The position numbers and the translations under genes are program-made. A stretch of DNA of 60,281 bases, from the NCBI GenBank assembly GCA_023388515.1, contig JAEWGD010000043.1, positions 1-60,281 of the forward strand. Direction: 5' to 3'. The stretch comes from Bacillota bacterium. GTDB lineage: Bacteria; Bacillota; Clostridia; Oscillospirales; Ruminococcaceae. Numbering within the stretch: position 1 is the first letter of the stretch; every line of letters begins with the position of its first letter. The notes under the pieces were generated by a model that worked only from the letters and a program-made list of their open reading frames with translations, was not told the DNA's origin and searched no databases. Shown one piece after another: positions 33,447 to 42,701 of this stretch.

Positions 33447-36400
33447 ATGTGTGACTATAACACCATTGCAGAATCAAACAACTTCATAGTCTTAGATAAA
33501 TACGTAAAATACTCAGTGCTACATGAGGCTGCTGCTGTTTATCAAACTGAGTCATCTCTTGAGAGAGAGTTTATACAAGATTTAGTTAATCAGGGCTATG
33601 ACTATTTACCAAAACTAACGACACCTACGGCAATGCTTGAGAATGTGCGTGAACAGCTTCAAATACTCAATGATGTGCAGTTTAGCGATGCAGAATGGAG
33701 CAGATTTTGCGAGGAATACTTAGACAAACCAAGTGATAATCATATTGATAAAACTCGCAAAATTCATAATGACTATATTCATGATTTTGTATTTGATGAT
33801 GGGCATATAAAAAATATTTATTTGCTAGTTAAAGAAAATGTAGCAAGAAATAAAATGCAGGTAATATCGCAATTTGAGCAAACGGGAACTCAAGCTAATA
33901 GGTATGATGTCACTATCTTAGTGAATGGTTTGCCTTTGGTGCAGGTGGAACTAAAGAAACGTGGAGTTGCTATTAGAGAAGCGTTTAATCAGGTGAATAG
34001 ATATAGCAAGGAAAGTTTCAACTCGGATAGTTCTCTTTATAAGTATTTGCAAATTTGCGTAATTTCAAATGGTACGGATAGCCGTTATTTTGCCAACACT
34101 ACTAAACGGGATAAAAATAGTTTTGATTTTACGATGAACTGGGCAAAATCGGATAACACCCTCATTAAGGATTTAAAAGATTTTACGGCAACATTTTTTC
34201 AAAAAAACACATTGTTAAAGATTTTATTGCATTACTCTGTTTTTGATTCAAGCGATAATTTACTTATTATGCGCCCCTATCAAATAGCGGCGGCAGAAAG
34301 AATTTTGTGGAAAATCAAGAGTTCACACGCAACAAAACAATGGAGAACCACTGAAGGTAGTGGATATATTTGGCATACAACCGGCTCAGGCAAAACGCTG
34401 ACCAGCTTTAAAGCAGCTCGATTGGCAACGGAACTTGATTTTATAGATAAAGTGTTTTTTGTAGTTGATAGAAAAGACCTAGATTATCAAACAATGAAAG
34501 AGTATCAACGCTTTTCACCAGATAGTGTTAACGGTTCGGAAAATACTGCCGGACTTAAACGCAATATCGAAAAAGATGATAATAAAATCATTGTTACTAC
34601 AATTCAAAAGCTAAACAATCTTATTAAAGGTGAGGCAGATTTGCCAATTTACAACAAACAGGTAGTTTTCATTTTTGATGAAGCACATCGTTCACAGTTT
34701 GGTGAAGCACAAAATAACATTCATAAGAAGTTCAAACAATATTACCAATTTGGGTTTACTGGCACACCAATATTCCCTGAAAATGCGTTAGGGGCTGAAA
34801 CTACGGCTACGGTATTTGGACGTGAGTTGCATTCCTATGTCATTACTGATGCAATTAGAGATGAAAAAGTTCTTAAATTTAAAGTTGATTATAACGATGT
34901 GCGTCCGAAGTTTAAATCTTTAGAGATGGAACAAGATGAGAAGAAACTATCAGCAGCTGAAAATAAAGAAGCTTTACTACATCCGGAAAGAATAAAGGAA
35001 GTTTCACAATATATTCTTAATAATTTCAGAGTAAAAACTCATCGTTCGCATATCGGTGCGAAAGGCTTTAACGCAATGTTTGCGGTGAGTAGTGTTGATG
35101 CGGCGAAGCTATACTATGAATCTTTAAAAGACTTGCAAAAGGATAGCGATAAACCTTTAAAAATTGCGACTATCTTTTCGTTTGCTGTTAACGAAGAGCA
35201 AAGTGCTATAGGCGAAATTCTTGACGAAACTTTTGAGCCATCAGCAATGGACAGCACAGCAAAAGAGTTCTTGACTTTAGCTATAAGAGATTATAATAAA
35301 ATGTTTGGGGCCAACTTCGGTGTGGAGAGTAAGGAATTTCAAAATTATTATCGTGATCTTGCGAATAGAGTTAAAAAGCAGGAAGTTGATCTCTTAATTG
35401 TAGTCGGGATGTTTTTGACTGGGTTTGATGCACCGACATTGAATACGTTATTTGTGGATAAAAACCTACGTTATCATGGTTTGATGCAAGCTTTTTCAAG
35501 AACTAATCGTATTTACGATTCTACAAAAACATTTGGTAATATTGTTACTTTTAGAAATTTGGAGCAAGCGACAATTGATGCGATCACTCTTTTTGGAGAT
35601 AAAAACACGAAAAATGTAGTGCTTGAAAAAAGTTATAAGGAGTATATGGAAGGCTTTACTGATATTTCTACAGGTGAAGCACGTCGTGGATATGTAGATG
35701 TAGTTGAGGAGCTGAATTCACGATTCCCTAATGTTGATGAGATTGTTACGGAGAGGGATAAGAAAGAGTTTGCTAAGTTATTCGGCGAATATTTGAGAGT
35801 CGAGAATGTATTGCAAAACTATGATGAATTTACTAGTTTGAAAGCCCTACAATCAATTGATACAAGCAATCCAGAAGTTCTAGAAGAATTCAAAGCAACT
35901 CATCATGTGAGTGATGAAGATATAGCGATGATGCAAGAAATCGACGTGCCTCAGGAAAGGGTAATTCAAGATTACCGTTCTATGTACAATGATATTCGAG
36001 ATTGGCTTCGTCGAGAAAAAGCAGGGAAAGATAAGGAAAAAGATTCGATTGATTGGGATGATGTTGTATTTGAAGTAGACTTATTAAAGTCGCAAGAAAT
36101 TAACTTGGATTATATTCTTGAGCTGATATTTGAAAAAAATAAAAAAGTAAAAGATAAAGAAATTTTAGTTGAAGAAATACGTCGTTTGATTAGATCTAGT
36201 ACGGGAAATCGGGCAAAAGAAAGCTTGGTGGTGGATTTTATTAACCAAACTGATTTAGACCAGATTCAAGACAAGGCAAGCATTATTGATGCCTTCTTCT
36301 CATTTGCACAAAAGGAGCAAAAAAGAGAAGCAGAAGAATTGATTGAAGCAGAGGAACTTAATGTTGATGCAGCAAAGAGATACATCCTTGCTTCATTAAA

Positions 36401-36554
36401 AAGAGAATATGCAAGTGAAAATGGAACAGAACTAAATGAAATTCTTCCAAAAATGAGTCCGCTAAATCCTAAATATTTAACAAAAAAACAGAGTGCTTTT
36501 CAGAAAATATCTGCTTTTGTGGAGAAGTTTAAAGGTGTGGGTGGAATATTATAA
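33447..36554 (+). CDS. hsdR: type I restriction endonuclease motor subunit
   Basis: The 1035-residue HsdR has an N-terminal PD-(D/E)xK nuclease (LVQVELKKRG near 160-170) and an SF2 translocase with HTTGSGKT (near 309-316), FDEAHRSQFGE (near 410) and FTGTPIF (near 437). A helicase C-terminal lobe has VVGMFLTGFDAPTLNTLFVDK, and a helical C-terminal domain follows. It translocates DNA and cuts it distant from unmethylated sites. All domains are intact and full length. It follows hsdS by two bases, closing the operon. Confidence 0.95.
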   Translation: MCDYNTIAESNNFIVLDKYVKYSVLHEAAAVYQTESSLEREFIQDLVNQGYDYLPKLTTPTAMLENVREQLQILNDVQFSDAEWSRFCEEYLDKPSDNHIDKTRKIHNDYIHDFVFDDGHIKNIYLLVKENVARNKMQVISQFEQTGTQANRYDVTILVNGLPLVQVELKKRGVAIREAFNQVNRYSKESFNSDSSLYKYLQICVISNGTDSRYFANTTKRDKNSFDFTMNWAKSDNTLIKDLKDFTATFFQKNTLLKILLHYSVFDSSDNLLIMRPYQIAAAERILWKIKSSHATKQWRTTEGSGYIWHTTGSGKTLTSFKAARLATELDFIDKVFFVVDRKDLDYQTMKEYQRFSPDSVNGSENTAGLKRNIEKDDNKIIVTTIQKLNNLIKGEADLPIYNKQVVFIFDEAHRSQFGEAQNNIHKKFKQYYQFGFTGTPIFPENALGAETTATVFGRELHSYVITDAIRDEKVLKFKVDYNDVRPKFKSLEMEQDEKKLSAAENKEALLHPERIKEVSQYILNNFRVKTHRSHIGAKGFNAMFAVSSVDAAKLYYESLKDLQKDSDKPLKIATIFSFAVNEEQSAIGEILDETFEPSAMDSTAKEFLTLAIRDYNKMFGANFGVESKEFQNYYRDLANRVKKQEVDLLIVVGMFLTGFDAPTLNTLFVDKNLRYHGLMQAFSRTNRIYDSTKTFGNIVTFRNLEQATIDAITLFGDKNTKNVVLEKSYKEYMEGFTDISTGEARRGYVDVVEELNSRFPNVDEIVTERDKKEFAKLFGEYLRVENVLQNYDEFTSLKALQSIDTSNPEVLEEFKATHHVSDEDIAMMQEIDVPQERVIQDYRSMYNDIRDWLRREKAGKDKEKDSIDWDDVVFEVDLLKSQEINLDYILELIFEKNKKVKDKEILVEEIRRLIRSSTGNRAKESLVVDFINQTDLDQIQDKASIIDAFFSFAQKEQKREAEELIEAEELNVDAAKRYILASLKREYASENGTELNEILPKMSPLNPKYLTKKQSAFQKISAFVEKFKGVGGIL

Positions 36555-36856
36555 TTTAACCTAGCATGAAAGAACTATTCAGTGATGTTCTTAAACAGGT
36601 ATTGCGTATACTTGAAAACGTGGTCGTGTTAGATGTTTTTTGGATTATTTTAAAGTTGTATAGTAAGGTTGGATATAGTCAGGTGAATGGAGATGTTTTA
36701 TATAAACGGATTACTTAAAGAAGCCAATCTTAATACAGCTAAAGCAGAATAAAAGCAAGAGTTTGAAGAAGAATTATCACTTTAATAGGTGTCTATGATT
36801 ATAATACCACACTTTACTCAGTTAGTTATATCTGATTTTAGGGGGGATATGGTGTA
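36555..36856. other. intergenic region after hsdR
   Basis: Nothing convincing is found in these 302 bases. A 21-codon frame near 36694 (MFYINGLLKEANLNTAKAE) ends in TAA, and the same frame continues as KQEFEEELSL to a second stop near 36785. It looks like a gene remnant. No clear terminator follows hsdR. A TATAAT at 36800-36805 may be the -10 of the next gene, without a good -35. Confidence 0.35.
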
Positions 36857-37420
36857 ATGAAGAAATTTACAATAGTTATTTATTTGATTTTTTTATTAAG
36901 TATAATAATGACTGTACTATCGTCTTGTAGTAGTATTCATGAAAAAACCATAGTCACTGAGTATGGTGATGAATTTCAAATAACTTACGATGATTATTTG
37001 AAAAAGTGTTCTATCCATCAAAATAATTCTCGTTTTTCAACAAGAATTTATGGTGGAAATCTAGATACTAAGATTATTGGAATATGGAACACTGATAAAC
37101 TCAGATGTTATCTAGTTGGTTCGGTAATTATTTTCCGTAAAACCGATTCAGAAACTTTTGAAAGATTTGATGAAGACCTTTCTGCAAATGAAGATATGAT
37201 TCCAGTAGTAAAAAGTATACTTTTAAAAAACAACACTATCATGGAAACTTATTTGGAGTATTTTATTGAGAATTTTTCAGTTGAAACAATAAAAATGCTA
37301 GAAGATTTTACAAGTCACAAATATGATACGCTAAATGAATATGGACTAACCGAAGATATTATTGCAGATGATGATTTAATCAATATCATGGAAAGCTTGG
37401 CGAATAAATATTTAATTTAA
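36857..37420 (+). CDS. putative lipoprotein of unknown function
   Basis: The 187-residue protein has a lipoprotein signal (basic KK start, hydrophobic core about 5-20, lipobox LSSC near 20-24), so it should be anchored on the outer membrane face after cysteine lipidation. The mature part is acidic, without recognisable domain (EYGDEFQITYDDYLKKC, then repeated acidic helices). AGGGGGGATATG-type ribosome sites precede it. It lies in the island between the R-M operon and pseudogenes. Its role, for instance immunity or surface exclusion, cannot be inferred. Confidence 0.7.
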   Translation: MKKFTIVIYLIFLLSIIMTVLSSCSSIHEKTIVTEYGDEFQITYDDYLKKCSIHQNNSRFSTRIYGGNLDTKIIGIWNTDKLRCYLVGSVIIFRKTDSETFERFDEDLSANEDMIPVVKSILLKNNTIMETYLEYFIENFSVETIKMLEDFTSHKYDTLNEYGLTEDIIADDDLINIMESLANKYLI

Positions 37421-37483
37421 AGCAAAAATAAAATCACAATTTTAATTTGAAACGTCCATGTCAAATTAAGCTGTTAAACGCTT

Positions 37484-37600
37484 TTACACAGGTATTTCAA
37501 ACCTTATCACCGCACCATATTTCTTTCTTCTGGAAGGCTGTCCTTGCGATAACTCAACAACTCTGCATTCATATCCTCGTATAATAAAGTAGTAGTTATT
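37484..37600 (-). pseudogene. C-terminal gene relic
   Basis: A minus-strand frame without a start reads NNYYFIIRGYECRVVELSQG, then SRRKKYGAVIRFEIPV and a stop. The composition is clearly protein-like. It is downstream of the conjugative-element relic on the same strand and may be another decayed gene of that element. The family is not recognised. Confidence 0.45.
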
Positions 37601-37603
37601 TTA

Positions 37604-37619
37604 GTCCTTCTCCAAGGAC
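37604..37619. repeat. GTCC-N8-GGAC inverted repeat
   Basis: AGTCCTT-CTCC-AAGGACT. Similar GTCC/GGAC repeats with CTGTCC and GGACTT half-sites occur at 29678-29697 and 47103-47119 within the island. Confidence 0.4.
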
Positions 37620-37664
37620 TTTATGCTATACTGTTAATAGATACTGTGGATTAGTTTTCACGTC

Positions 37665-38396
37665 CTACCACTCGATGGTTTGCCCATTCTCATTTCCATA
37701 TATATTGCCCCTTTCAATTTCTATTGCATTTTCAATTATACTTTCCATAGGAAACAGGATACCATTCATTATTTTTCCTAATGTACCGACATCGTAAACG
37801 CTCGGCTTATTGTTTAAAAATGCCCATGAAAACTCATTTTCATTATATTCAAAACCATACCTCTTAAATATTTGATACTTCATACTTTGCTCTAAAAAGC
37901 CATACATATTGCTCGGCAAACCGTAATTATCAAGCTTTGATTTAATAATTTGTGTTATCTGATTTTCAATTACATCATTTTTAGTATTATACCTTTTTGA
38001 TAATTCTGATTGTAAAATACCTACATCAATATCAATATTGTAATTTGGTAAAGGTTTAATATCATTCTTATTTTTTACTCCTGTTTGAGATACATCAAAT
38101 AAACTTACATGAGATATCTTTCCTCTACTCTTTGAAAGTACCTTAATTCCCACTGTTCCTCTTTTGGTGTATCTGTCATGTTCCTTGTCATTCCATTCCT
38201 TGTAAAGTAGACAATGTGTAGCGTTTGGATTAATAGCGTAAATACCTATCTGCGTTGCAAAGCCAAATTCATATTACTTTTCTGTAATAGTCAATTGGCT
38301 TGCAAAATCTAAAAATTCAACCCATTCTTGTTGAGATGAGATAACTTCTTTTAGCTTGATACCATAGGTACTCTGAGTTTCTTCTAATATACTCAC
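37665..38396 (-). pseudogene. decayed N-terminal part of a conjugative-element helicase/methylase protein
   Basis: A GTG at 38396 with GGAGGAAG in front opens a frame STYGIKLKEVISSQQEWVEFLD..., interrupted by TAA at 38276-38274. Beyond the stop the same frame continues as EFGFATQIGIYAINPNATHC, then YTKRGTVGIKVLS and SLFDVSQTGV to 37665. This pattern (amino acids resembling 'IYAQNPNATA', 'RYVKRGTKGI', 'FDVSDT') is the N-terminal region of very large DNA methylase/SNF2-type proteins carried by Firmicutes conjugative elements. The rest of that protein is absent. It has both a nonsense mutation and a truncation. Confidence 0.75.
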
Positions 38397-38484
38397 TTTT
38401 CTTCCTCCTTTAGTTTAGTACTTTAAATCGTAAAAGTCAATACTTTTTGGTGCGTTTTAATAATTTGGTCGATTTGCATAAAAA

Positions 38485-38513
38485 TAGCCCCTGATTTTTT
38501 ACGTCAGGGGCTA
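38485..38513 (-). terminator. terminator (minus strand)
   Basis: TAGCCCCTGA (38485-38494) pairs with TCAGGGGCTA (38504-38513). The minus-strand tail is TTTTTATG. Confidence 0.75.
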
Positions 38514-38658
38514 AAGTATAATATAATAGTTGGAAGTGTAAAATGAAAAATATAGCAGTGAATTTTTTAAAGCTAATCTATATTTAGTATATGCTAAACA
38601 CTGTAAACCTTCAATATGGACACACCAACCAGAGTAGCCGATATTCGAAAAAAATTAA

Positions 38659-38692
38659 AGCCAACTGAGTTTTTACTTGATCTCAGTTGGCT
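38659..38692. terminator. bidirectional terminator of the WYL-EEP-DUF697 operon
   Basis: AGCCAACTGAG (38659-38669) pairs exactly with CTCAGTTGGCT (38682-38692). T-rich tails are present on both strands. It lies 24 bases past the last gene of the minus-strand operon. Confidence 0.85.
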
Positions 38693-38715
38693 TTTTATAA
38701 CTTTATTATTGCTAA

Positions 38716-39342
38716 TCAAAGAGGTAGATCGTTTAATTTAGAAAACAAATCGTCTATTTCTTTGTCATCAGGGAAGTCTTGTCTATAATTATCTAAATCA
38801 TTCATAAGACGAGAAAAGTCCTCACTATTGTTTTTACGTGTTTTTTCGCCATCTAGAAACTCCCACGATCTCTTTATTAACTCCTCACGAAGAGTTGGGT
38901 CCTTCTCATAATCCACTTCGCTTTCCACGAAATTGCTACCAACGTTAGAGTCCCTATTCGATTTATCATTAAAGAAATAATCAACACATAACCATCCTAT
39001 TGATTCTGTTATACCGGCAGCAATACCCACATTTACAATCCAACCTGCAACAGGAATAAATTTTAAGGCTGCTCCAGCCGCAGTTCTTCCTACTATAGGA
39101 GCAGCAACTGTGGACAAAATACTTTGGGCAACTGTTTTGGGGACATTTATGTCAAAAACCTTACCCAATGAAATTACCATTGTGATTTGTGCAGCTGTAA
39201 TTGGAATAGCGTCTGCAATGGGAATTGGTATTGCTCCACAAGCTCCAGCAGCAATTGAAGCAGTATGAATAATACTGTGACATGCTTGTAGTTCCTTTTT
39301 TGATAATAAATCTTTTGAATTTTTTACTATCTTTTTTTTCAT
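38716..39342 (-). CDS. DUF697/YcjF-like membrane protein, fourth gene of the putative defence operon
   Basis: The 208-residue protein has a short basic N-terminus, then two long glycine/alanine-rich hydrophobic regions: IIHTASIAAGACGAIPIPIA with DAIPITAAQITMVISLGK (about 24-65) and a second (about 70-120, FIPVAGWIVNVGIAAG). An acidic soluble tail follows. The GAIPIPxADA pattern is the hallmark of DUF697 domains, which are usually fused or linked to dynamin-like or Era-type GTPases. No GTPase motif is present here. It may insert into membranes as the effector of the operon. It starts 20 bases after the 770-aa gene. Confidence 0.7.
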   Translation of the reverse strand: MKKKIVKNSKDLLSKKELQACHSIIHTASIAAGACGAIPIPIADAIPITAAQITMVISLGKVFDINVPKTVAQSILSTVAAPIVGRTAAGAALKFIPVAGWIVNVGIAAGITESIGWLCVDYFFNDKSNRDSNVGSNFVESEVDYEKDPTLREELIKRSWEFLDGEKTRKNNSEDFSRLMNDLDNYRQDFPDDKEIDDLFSKLNDLPL

Positions 39343-39362
39343 TACTACCCTTCTTTCTAAAA

Positions 39363-41675
39363 TTATTTTACATTATTTAAGTTTTGAATTAAGTTTTCAA
39401 GTTTATCCATATTTACATTTATATTAGAATACTCCTCTGAATCTCCCATGCACATAATATTTTGACCAGAACTCTTATAGAACTCCACATCAGTATAACG
39501 ATATATTGCCCTACTTTTATTTTTGTTAATTAATAACACGCCCCTTTGAGTGAGAACAAGAGCCTTATCCTTTTTTGTTTTATCATCAATAATTGCAAAC
39601 GTATCTTGCTGAAAACCAATACTTATTAATTTTGAATTCCTGAAATATGATTTAAAAGCATCATCACCCGATAATAGTAGAGTTGTTTCGTTATCGTTAT
39701 TTCTAATTAAATCTGATGCAAAATCTTTGACATGTTGTTTCATTGTTTCAAATTTCTTTCTACGTTCATTTTCATTGACCCAATCAGAACCTAAAATATC
39801 ATAGTGTAGGTATGATTGAGCTTCTTGTCCATAATTTTTTTCACAACGTTTACTTTCACCTAAATTAATTTTATGTTTATGACAAAATATTGCCAGATCA
39901 TATTCAGCTTGCTCAACTTTTGACATAGTGTCCATTTTTTCAATTTCAAGCATAATCACATCTTTTAAATCATTAATAAATGAACCTGTAAATTCTCTAA
40001 AATTCAATTTATCCTGCCATTTTCTATAATCTACACTACTAAAGAAACCCTCTTCTATTTTTTTCTGTAACTCTTGAAGTAGTGGACGATGTTTTGCAAC
40101 ATTCTCCTTAATTTTTTCCAAAATATCATCATGCTTTTCTGCCTGTTTCCATAAATCAAGTTCTTCACATATTTCAATGAACTCATTTAATAAATCAATA
40201 TATTTTAATCTAAATCCACTTTCAGCAAATTTACTCAGATAATCATTTTTATCACCAACATTTTCGAAACAATCCCTAATTTCTTTTAGTCGATTGTTTT
40301 TTGCTTTTTCAGAACAACCGTAATACTCTTCTAAAGAATTATAGCCATACGGAGCTGGTATAACTGCATTAAATCTTATTGAGTCTTTCTGTATAAGTTC
40401 ATTTATTACCGCTCTATAATCAATTATAAGTAAATTTTTCTGATCAGTAAAATATTTTAGTTGTAACTCATCATCATCAATTTTATTTGATGGCATAGGG
40501 AATAGATATTCTGCATTATCCTCTCCTACACGTAAAAGTAGTGTTTTGTAATTAAGTTCGGCTGCAGAGTCGCTTCCATTCAAAATCTGGCTAACATAAA
40601 TTCTACTTAACAACTTTGCATTTGTAATTGTGTTATATGACTCATTAACTAGTTGATTGAAAATCTCACCAGCACGTGCAGTATCACCTATCTTTAAATA
40701 AGATATGGCACATAATTCTTTTATATCAAGTGCATTTCCCGATGCATTAAATGCGATTTCAATTAATTCTCTGATTTTATCAGAATCGTAATTTTCTTCT
40801 TCTAATAATAAATCAGTATATTCTAGAGCAAAAGAAGCAGCCATTTGATCTTCCCTAAGTATATTAAATTTGTTTAAATAATCATACTTGCTAAAATGCT
40901 CTTTGGCACTTTTTTTATATTCTTCTCTTTCAACATATTCTAATGGAATATTTTTATCCCCTGCAATATAAGCAGCCGTATGACCAAAAAAATACCAAAA
41001 CGGAGGGAAAGCTTCAAATTTATCTTGAATTGATTTTAATCTTGCATATTTTCTTAATTCATCTGGATCAATTAAAATTTGATTATACTGTGTTATTTGT
41101 TTTTCAGTAAGTCTTAAATGATCATCAAATCCATATTCCTCTGATAATTCCCAAGCAGTAGTAAAAAGTTCTCTCCTTAAAGCGTGGAATTGTTCTATAG
41201 CAGTAATTCTTAATTCTAGTTTTTCAGTCGACTGTTCATTCGCTATATTACTTTTTTCTTTTCTATAATTCATATAACCAATTCCAACCTGAGTAGCCAA
41301 AGAGAACGCCATAGTGACAGGATTTCCTGAAACAATAACACTTAGATTTGGTATTGCTGACCAAATTGAATTTCTCATTTTTCGTTGATATTTCTGTTCC
41401 AGGGCTTCTTTGCGTATTTCTTGAATTCTAAAAAATGTTATCGTATTCAATAGTTCTATAAGAATATTTTTTAACGCATCTGCCTTAGGCATTTTTTCAA
41501 GATTTAAATTATTTAAAATGGCATCGTATTCCTGTTCCAATATGTATACATCATTATAGTCAATAATTTGTGAGACAGATACAGTACACATATTAAGTGC
41601 GTAAACTGCTCTTAAAACATTTTCCTCAACATTACTAACTTCAAAATTATTTGATAGGTTTTTATTATTACTCAT
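39363..41675 (-). CDS. 770-residue protein of unknown function, third gene of the putative defence operon
   Basis: I do not recognise this protein. The N-terminal 110 residues are helical. A hydrophobic, glycine-containing stretch (about 115-150, with VIVSGNPVTMAFSLATQVGI) could associate with membrane. The middle is helical and TPR-like (ISYLKIGDTARAGEIFNQLV). The last 80 residues are beta-rich, with ALVLTQRGVLLINKNKSRAI and YTDVEFYKS, like a bacterial PH/SHOCT-linked domain. No P-loop or catalytic motif is seen. AAGGAG six bases before the ATG at 41675 sets the start; an in-frame TTG at 41690 is unlikely. It is co-transcribed with EEP and DUF697 genes. Confidence 0.65.
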   Translation of the reverse strand: MSNNKNLSNNFEVSNVEENVLRAVYALNMCTVSVSQIIDYNDVYILEQEYDAILNNLNLEKMPKADALKNILIELLNTITFFRIQEIRKEALEQKYQRKMRNSIWSAIPNLSVIVSGNPVTMAFSLATQVGIGYMNYRKEKSNIANEQSTEKLELRITAIEQFHALRRELFTTAWELSEEYGFDDHLRLTEKQITQYNQILIDPDELRKYARLKSIQDKFEAFPPFWYFFGHTAAYIAGDKNIPLEYVEREEYKKSAKEHFSKYDYLNKFNILREDQMAASFALEYTDLLLEEENYDSDKIRELIEIAFNASGNALDIKELCAISYLKIGDTARAGEIFNQLVNESYNTITNAKLLSRIYVSQILNGSDSAAELNYKTLLLRVGEDNAEYLFPMPSNKIDDDELQLKYFTDQKNLLIIDYRAVINELIQKDSIRFNAVIPAPYGYNSLEEYYGCSEKAKNNRLKEIRDCFENVGDKNDYLSKFAESGFRLKYIDLLNEFIEICEELDLWKQAEKHDDILEKIKENVAKHRPLLQELQKKIEEGFFSSVDYRKWQDKLNFREFTGSFINDLKDVIMLEIEKMDTMSKVEQAEYDLAIFCHKHKINLGESKRCEKNYGQEAQSYLHYDILGSDWVNENERRKKFETMKQHVKDFASDLIRNNDNETTLLLSGDDAFKSYFRNSKLISIGFQQDTFAIIDDKTKKDKALVLTQRGVLLINKNKSRAIYRYTDVEFYKSSGQNIMCMGDSEEYSNINVNMDKLENLIQNLNNVK

Positions 41676-41696
41676 TATATACTCCTTCAAACAGTA

Positions 41697-42701
41697 TTAT
41701 ATATCTATTTCAATTATTATTGGTAAATGATCAGATACTTCTTTTCTATATGTTTCATATTTTGTATTTTCATCTTTAATATGTTGTTCAACCGCATTTA
41801 TTGCTCGGGCACTATTCTGAATTATTTGTGCTTTTACTCTATCATCGTATGAAAAATGATCATAATTATTTGCAAAGCCATCTGTAGTGCATTTTAATGT
41901 TGATAAATCTGACTGCACAGTATGTATTTTACAATACGGATTATCATTAAGCGTCACTTTATTTCCTTTTTCATCAAAACATGCTACTGATGGTACAATT
42001 GCTTTCGTGACCGAGCTTTCTATTAGATTTAAATTATAATCACCAAGAATAATCGTATACGGAACTGTACAGTTAACATCTTTATAATATTCACTTACTC
42101 TCGGATATATCTGTCCAGCTAATATGTTAAATTCATTATTTCTCATCGTGATAGCGCCAACATCTAAGTCGACATCTATATTTTCAGACGTAGGCTTTCC
42201 GTAAATAATATGAGTCGTTATCAATCTAATTTCTGTCTTCCTGCCTTTAATAACAAATCTTCCATAACAGGGATCTCTCATTAATCTAATAGAATTATTT
42301 TTACCATTAATTTTATAATTTCTCCATATCCTTGGATATATCTTGTTTCCTTTCTCATCTAATGGTATATTCAATCTTTTAGTATTCCATAAAAAAGCAT
42401 ATCCTTCTCCGCGAGAATCATTGCCCAAATAGGGGTAATTTTTTGCATGAGTTGTTGGGTCTCTCCAACATATTTCCCACTCATTTCCAAAACGTTTCTT
42501 TAATGAATAATCTGCTGCCCTGGCTTGGCCAGATATACTTTTAGTGTTAATTCCTGTTAATATTTTTCCCTCACTCAAAACTTCTTGCATAGCAACTACA
42601 TCTAATCTGTTATCCAATATAATTGCCGCAATACGATCTAAATCTCGACCTGTAGCTAAAGAAAGATTTTTTACATTAAATGATCCGATTTTGAACAACA
42701 T
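41697..42701 (-). CDS. endonuclease/exonuclease/phosphatase (EEP) family protein
   Basis: The 334-residue protein has the DNase I-like fold motifs in order: FKIGSFNVKNLS at the start (Asn), DVVAMQEVLSEG (catalytic Glu near 40), ILGDYNLNL (Asp/Asn near 218-222), DHFSYDDR and the C-terminal SDHLPIIIEI (Asp-His pair). The metal-dependent active site therefore looks complete. Substrate could be DNA, RNA or a phosphorylated small molecule. It overlaps the WYL gene by one base (TAATG), so production is coupled to the regulator. It is not secreted. Confidence 0.85.
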   Translation of the reverse strand: MLFKIGSFNVKNLSLATGRDLDRIAAIILDNRLDVVAMQEVLSEGKILTGINTKSISGQARAADYSLKKRFGNEWEICWRDPTTHAKNYPYLGNDSRGEGYAFLWNTKRLNIPLDEKGNKIYPRIWRNYKINGKNNSIRLMRDPCYGRFVIKGRKTEIRLITTHIIYGKPTSENIDVDLDVGAITMRNNEFNILAGQIYPRVSEYYKDVNCTVPYTIILGDYNLNLIESSVTKAIVPSVACFDEKGNKVTLNDNPYCKIHTVQSDLSTLKCTTDGFANNYDHFSYDDRVKAQIIQNSARAINAVEQHIKDENTKYETYRKEVSDHLPIIIEIDI

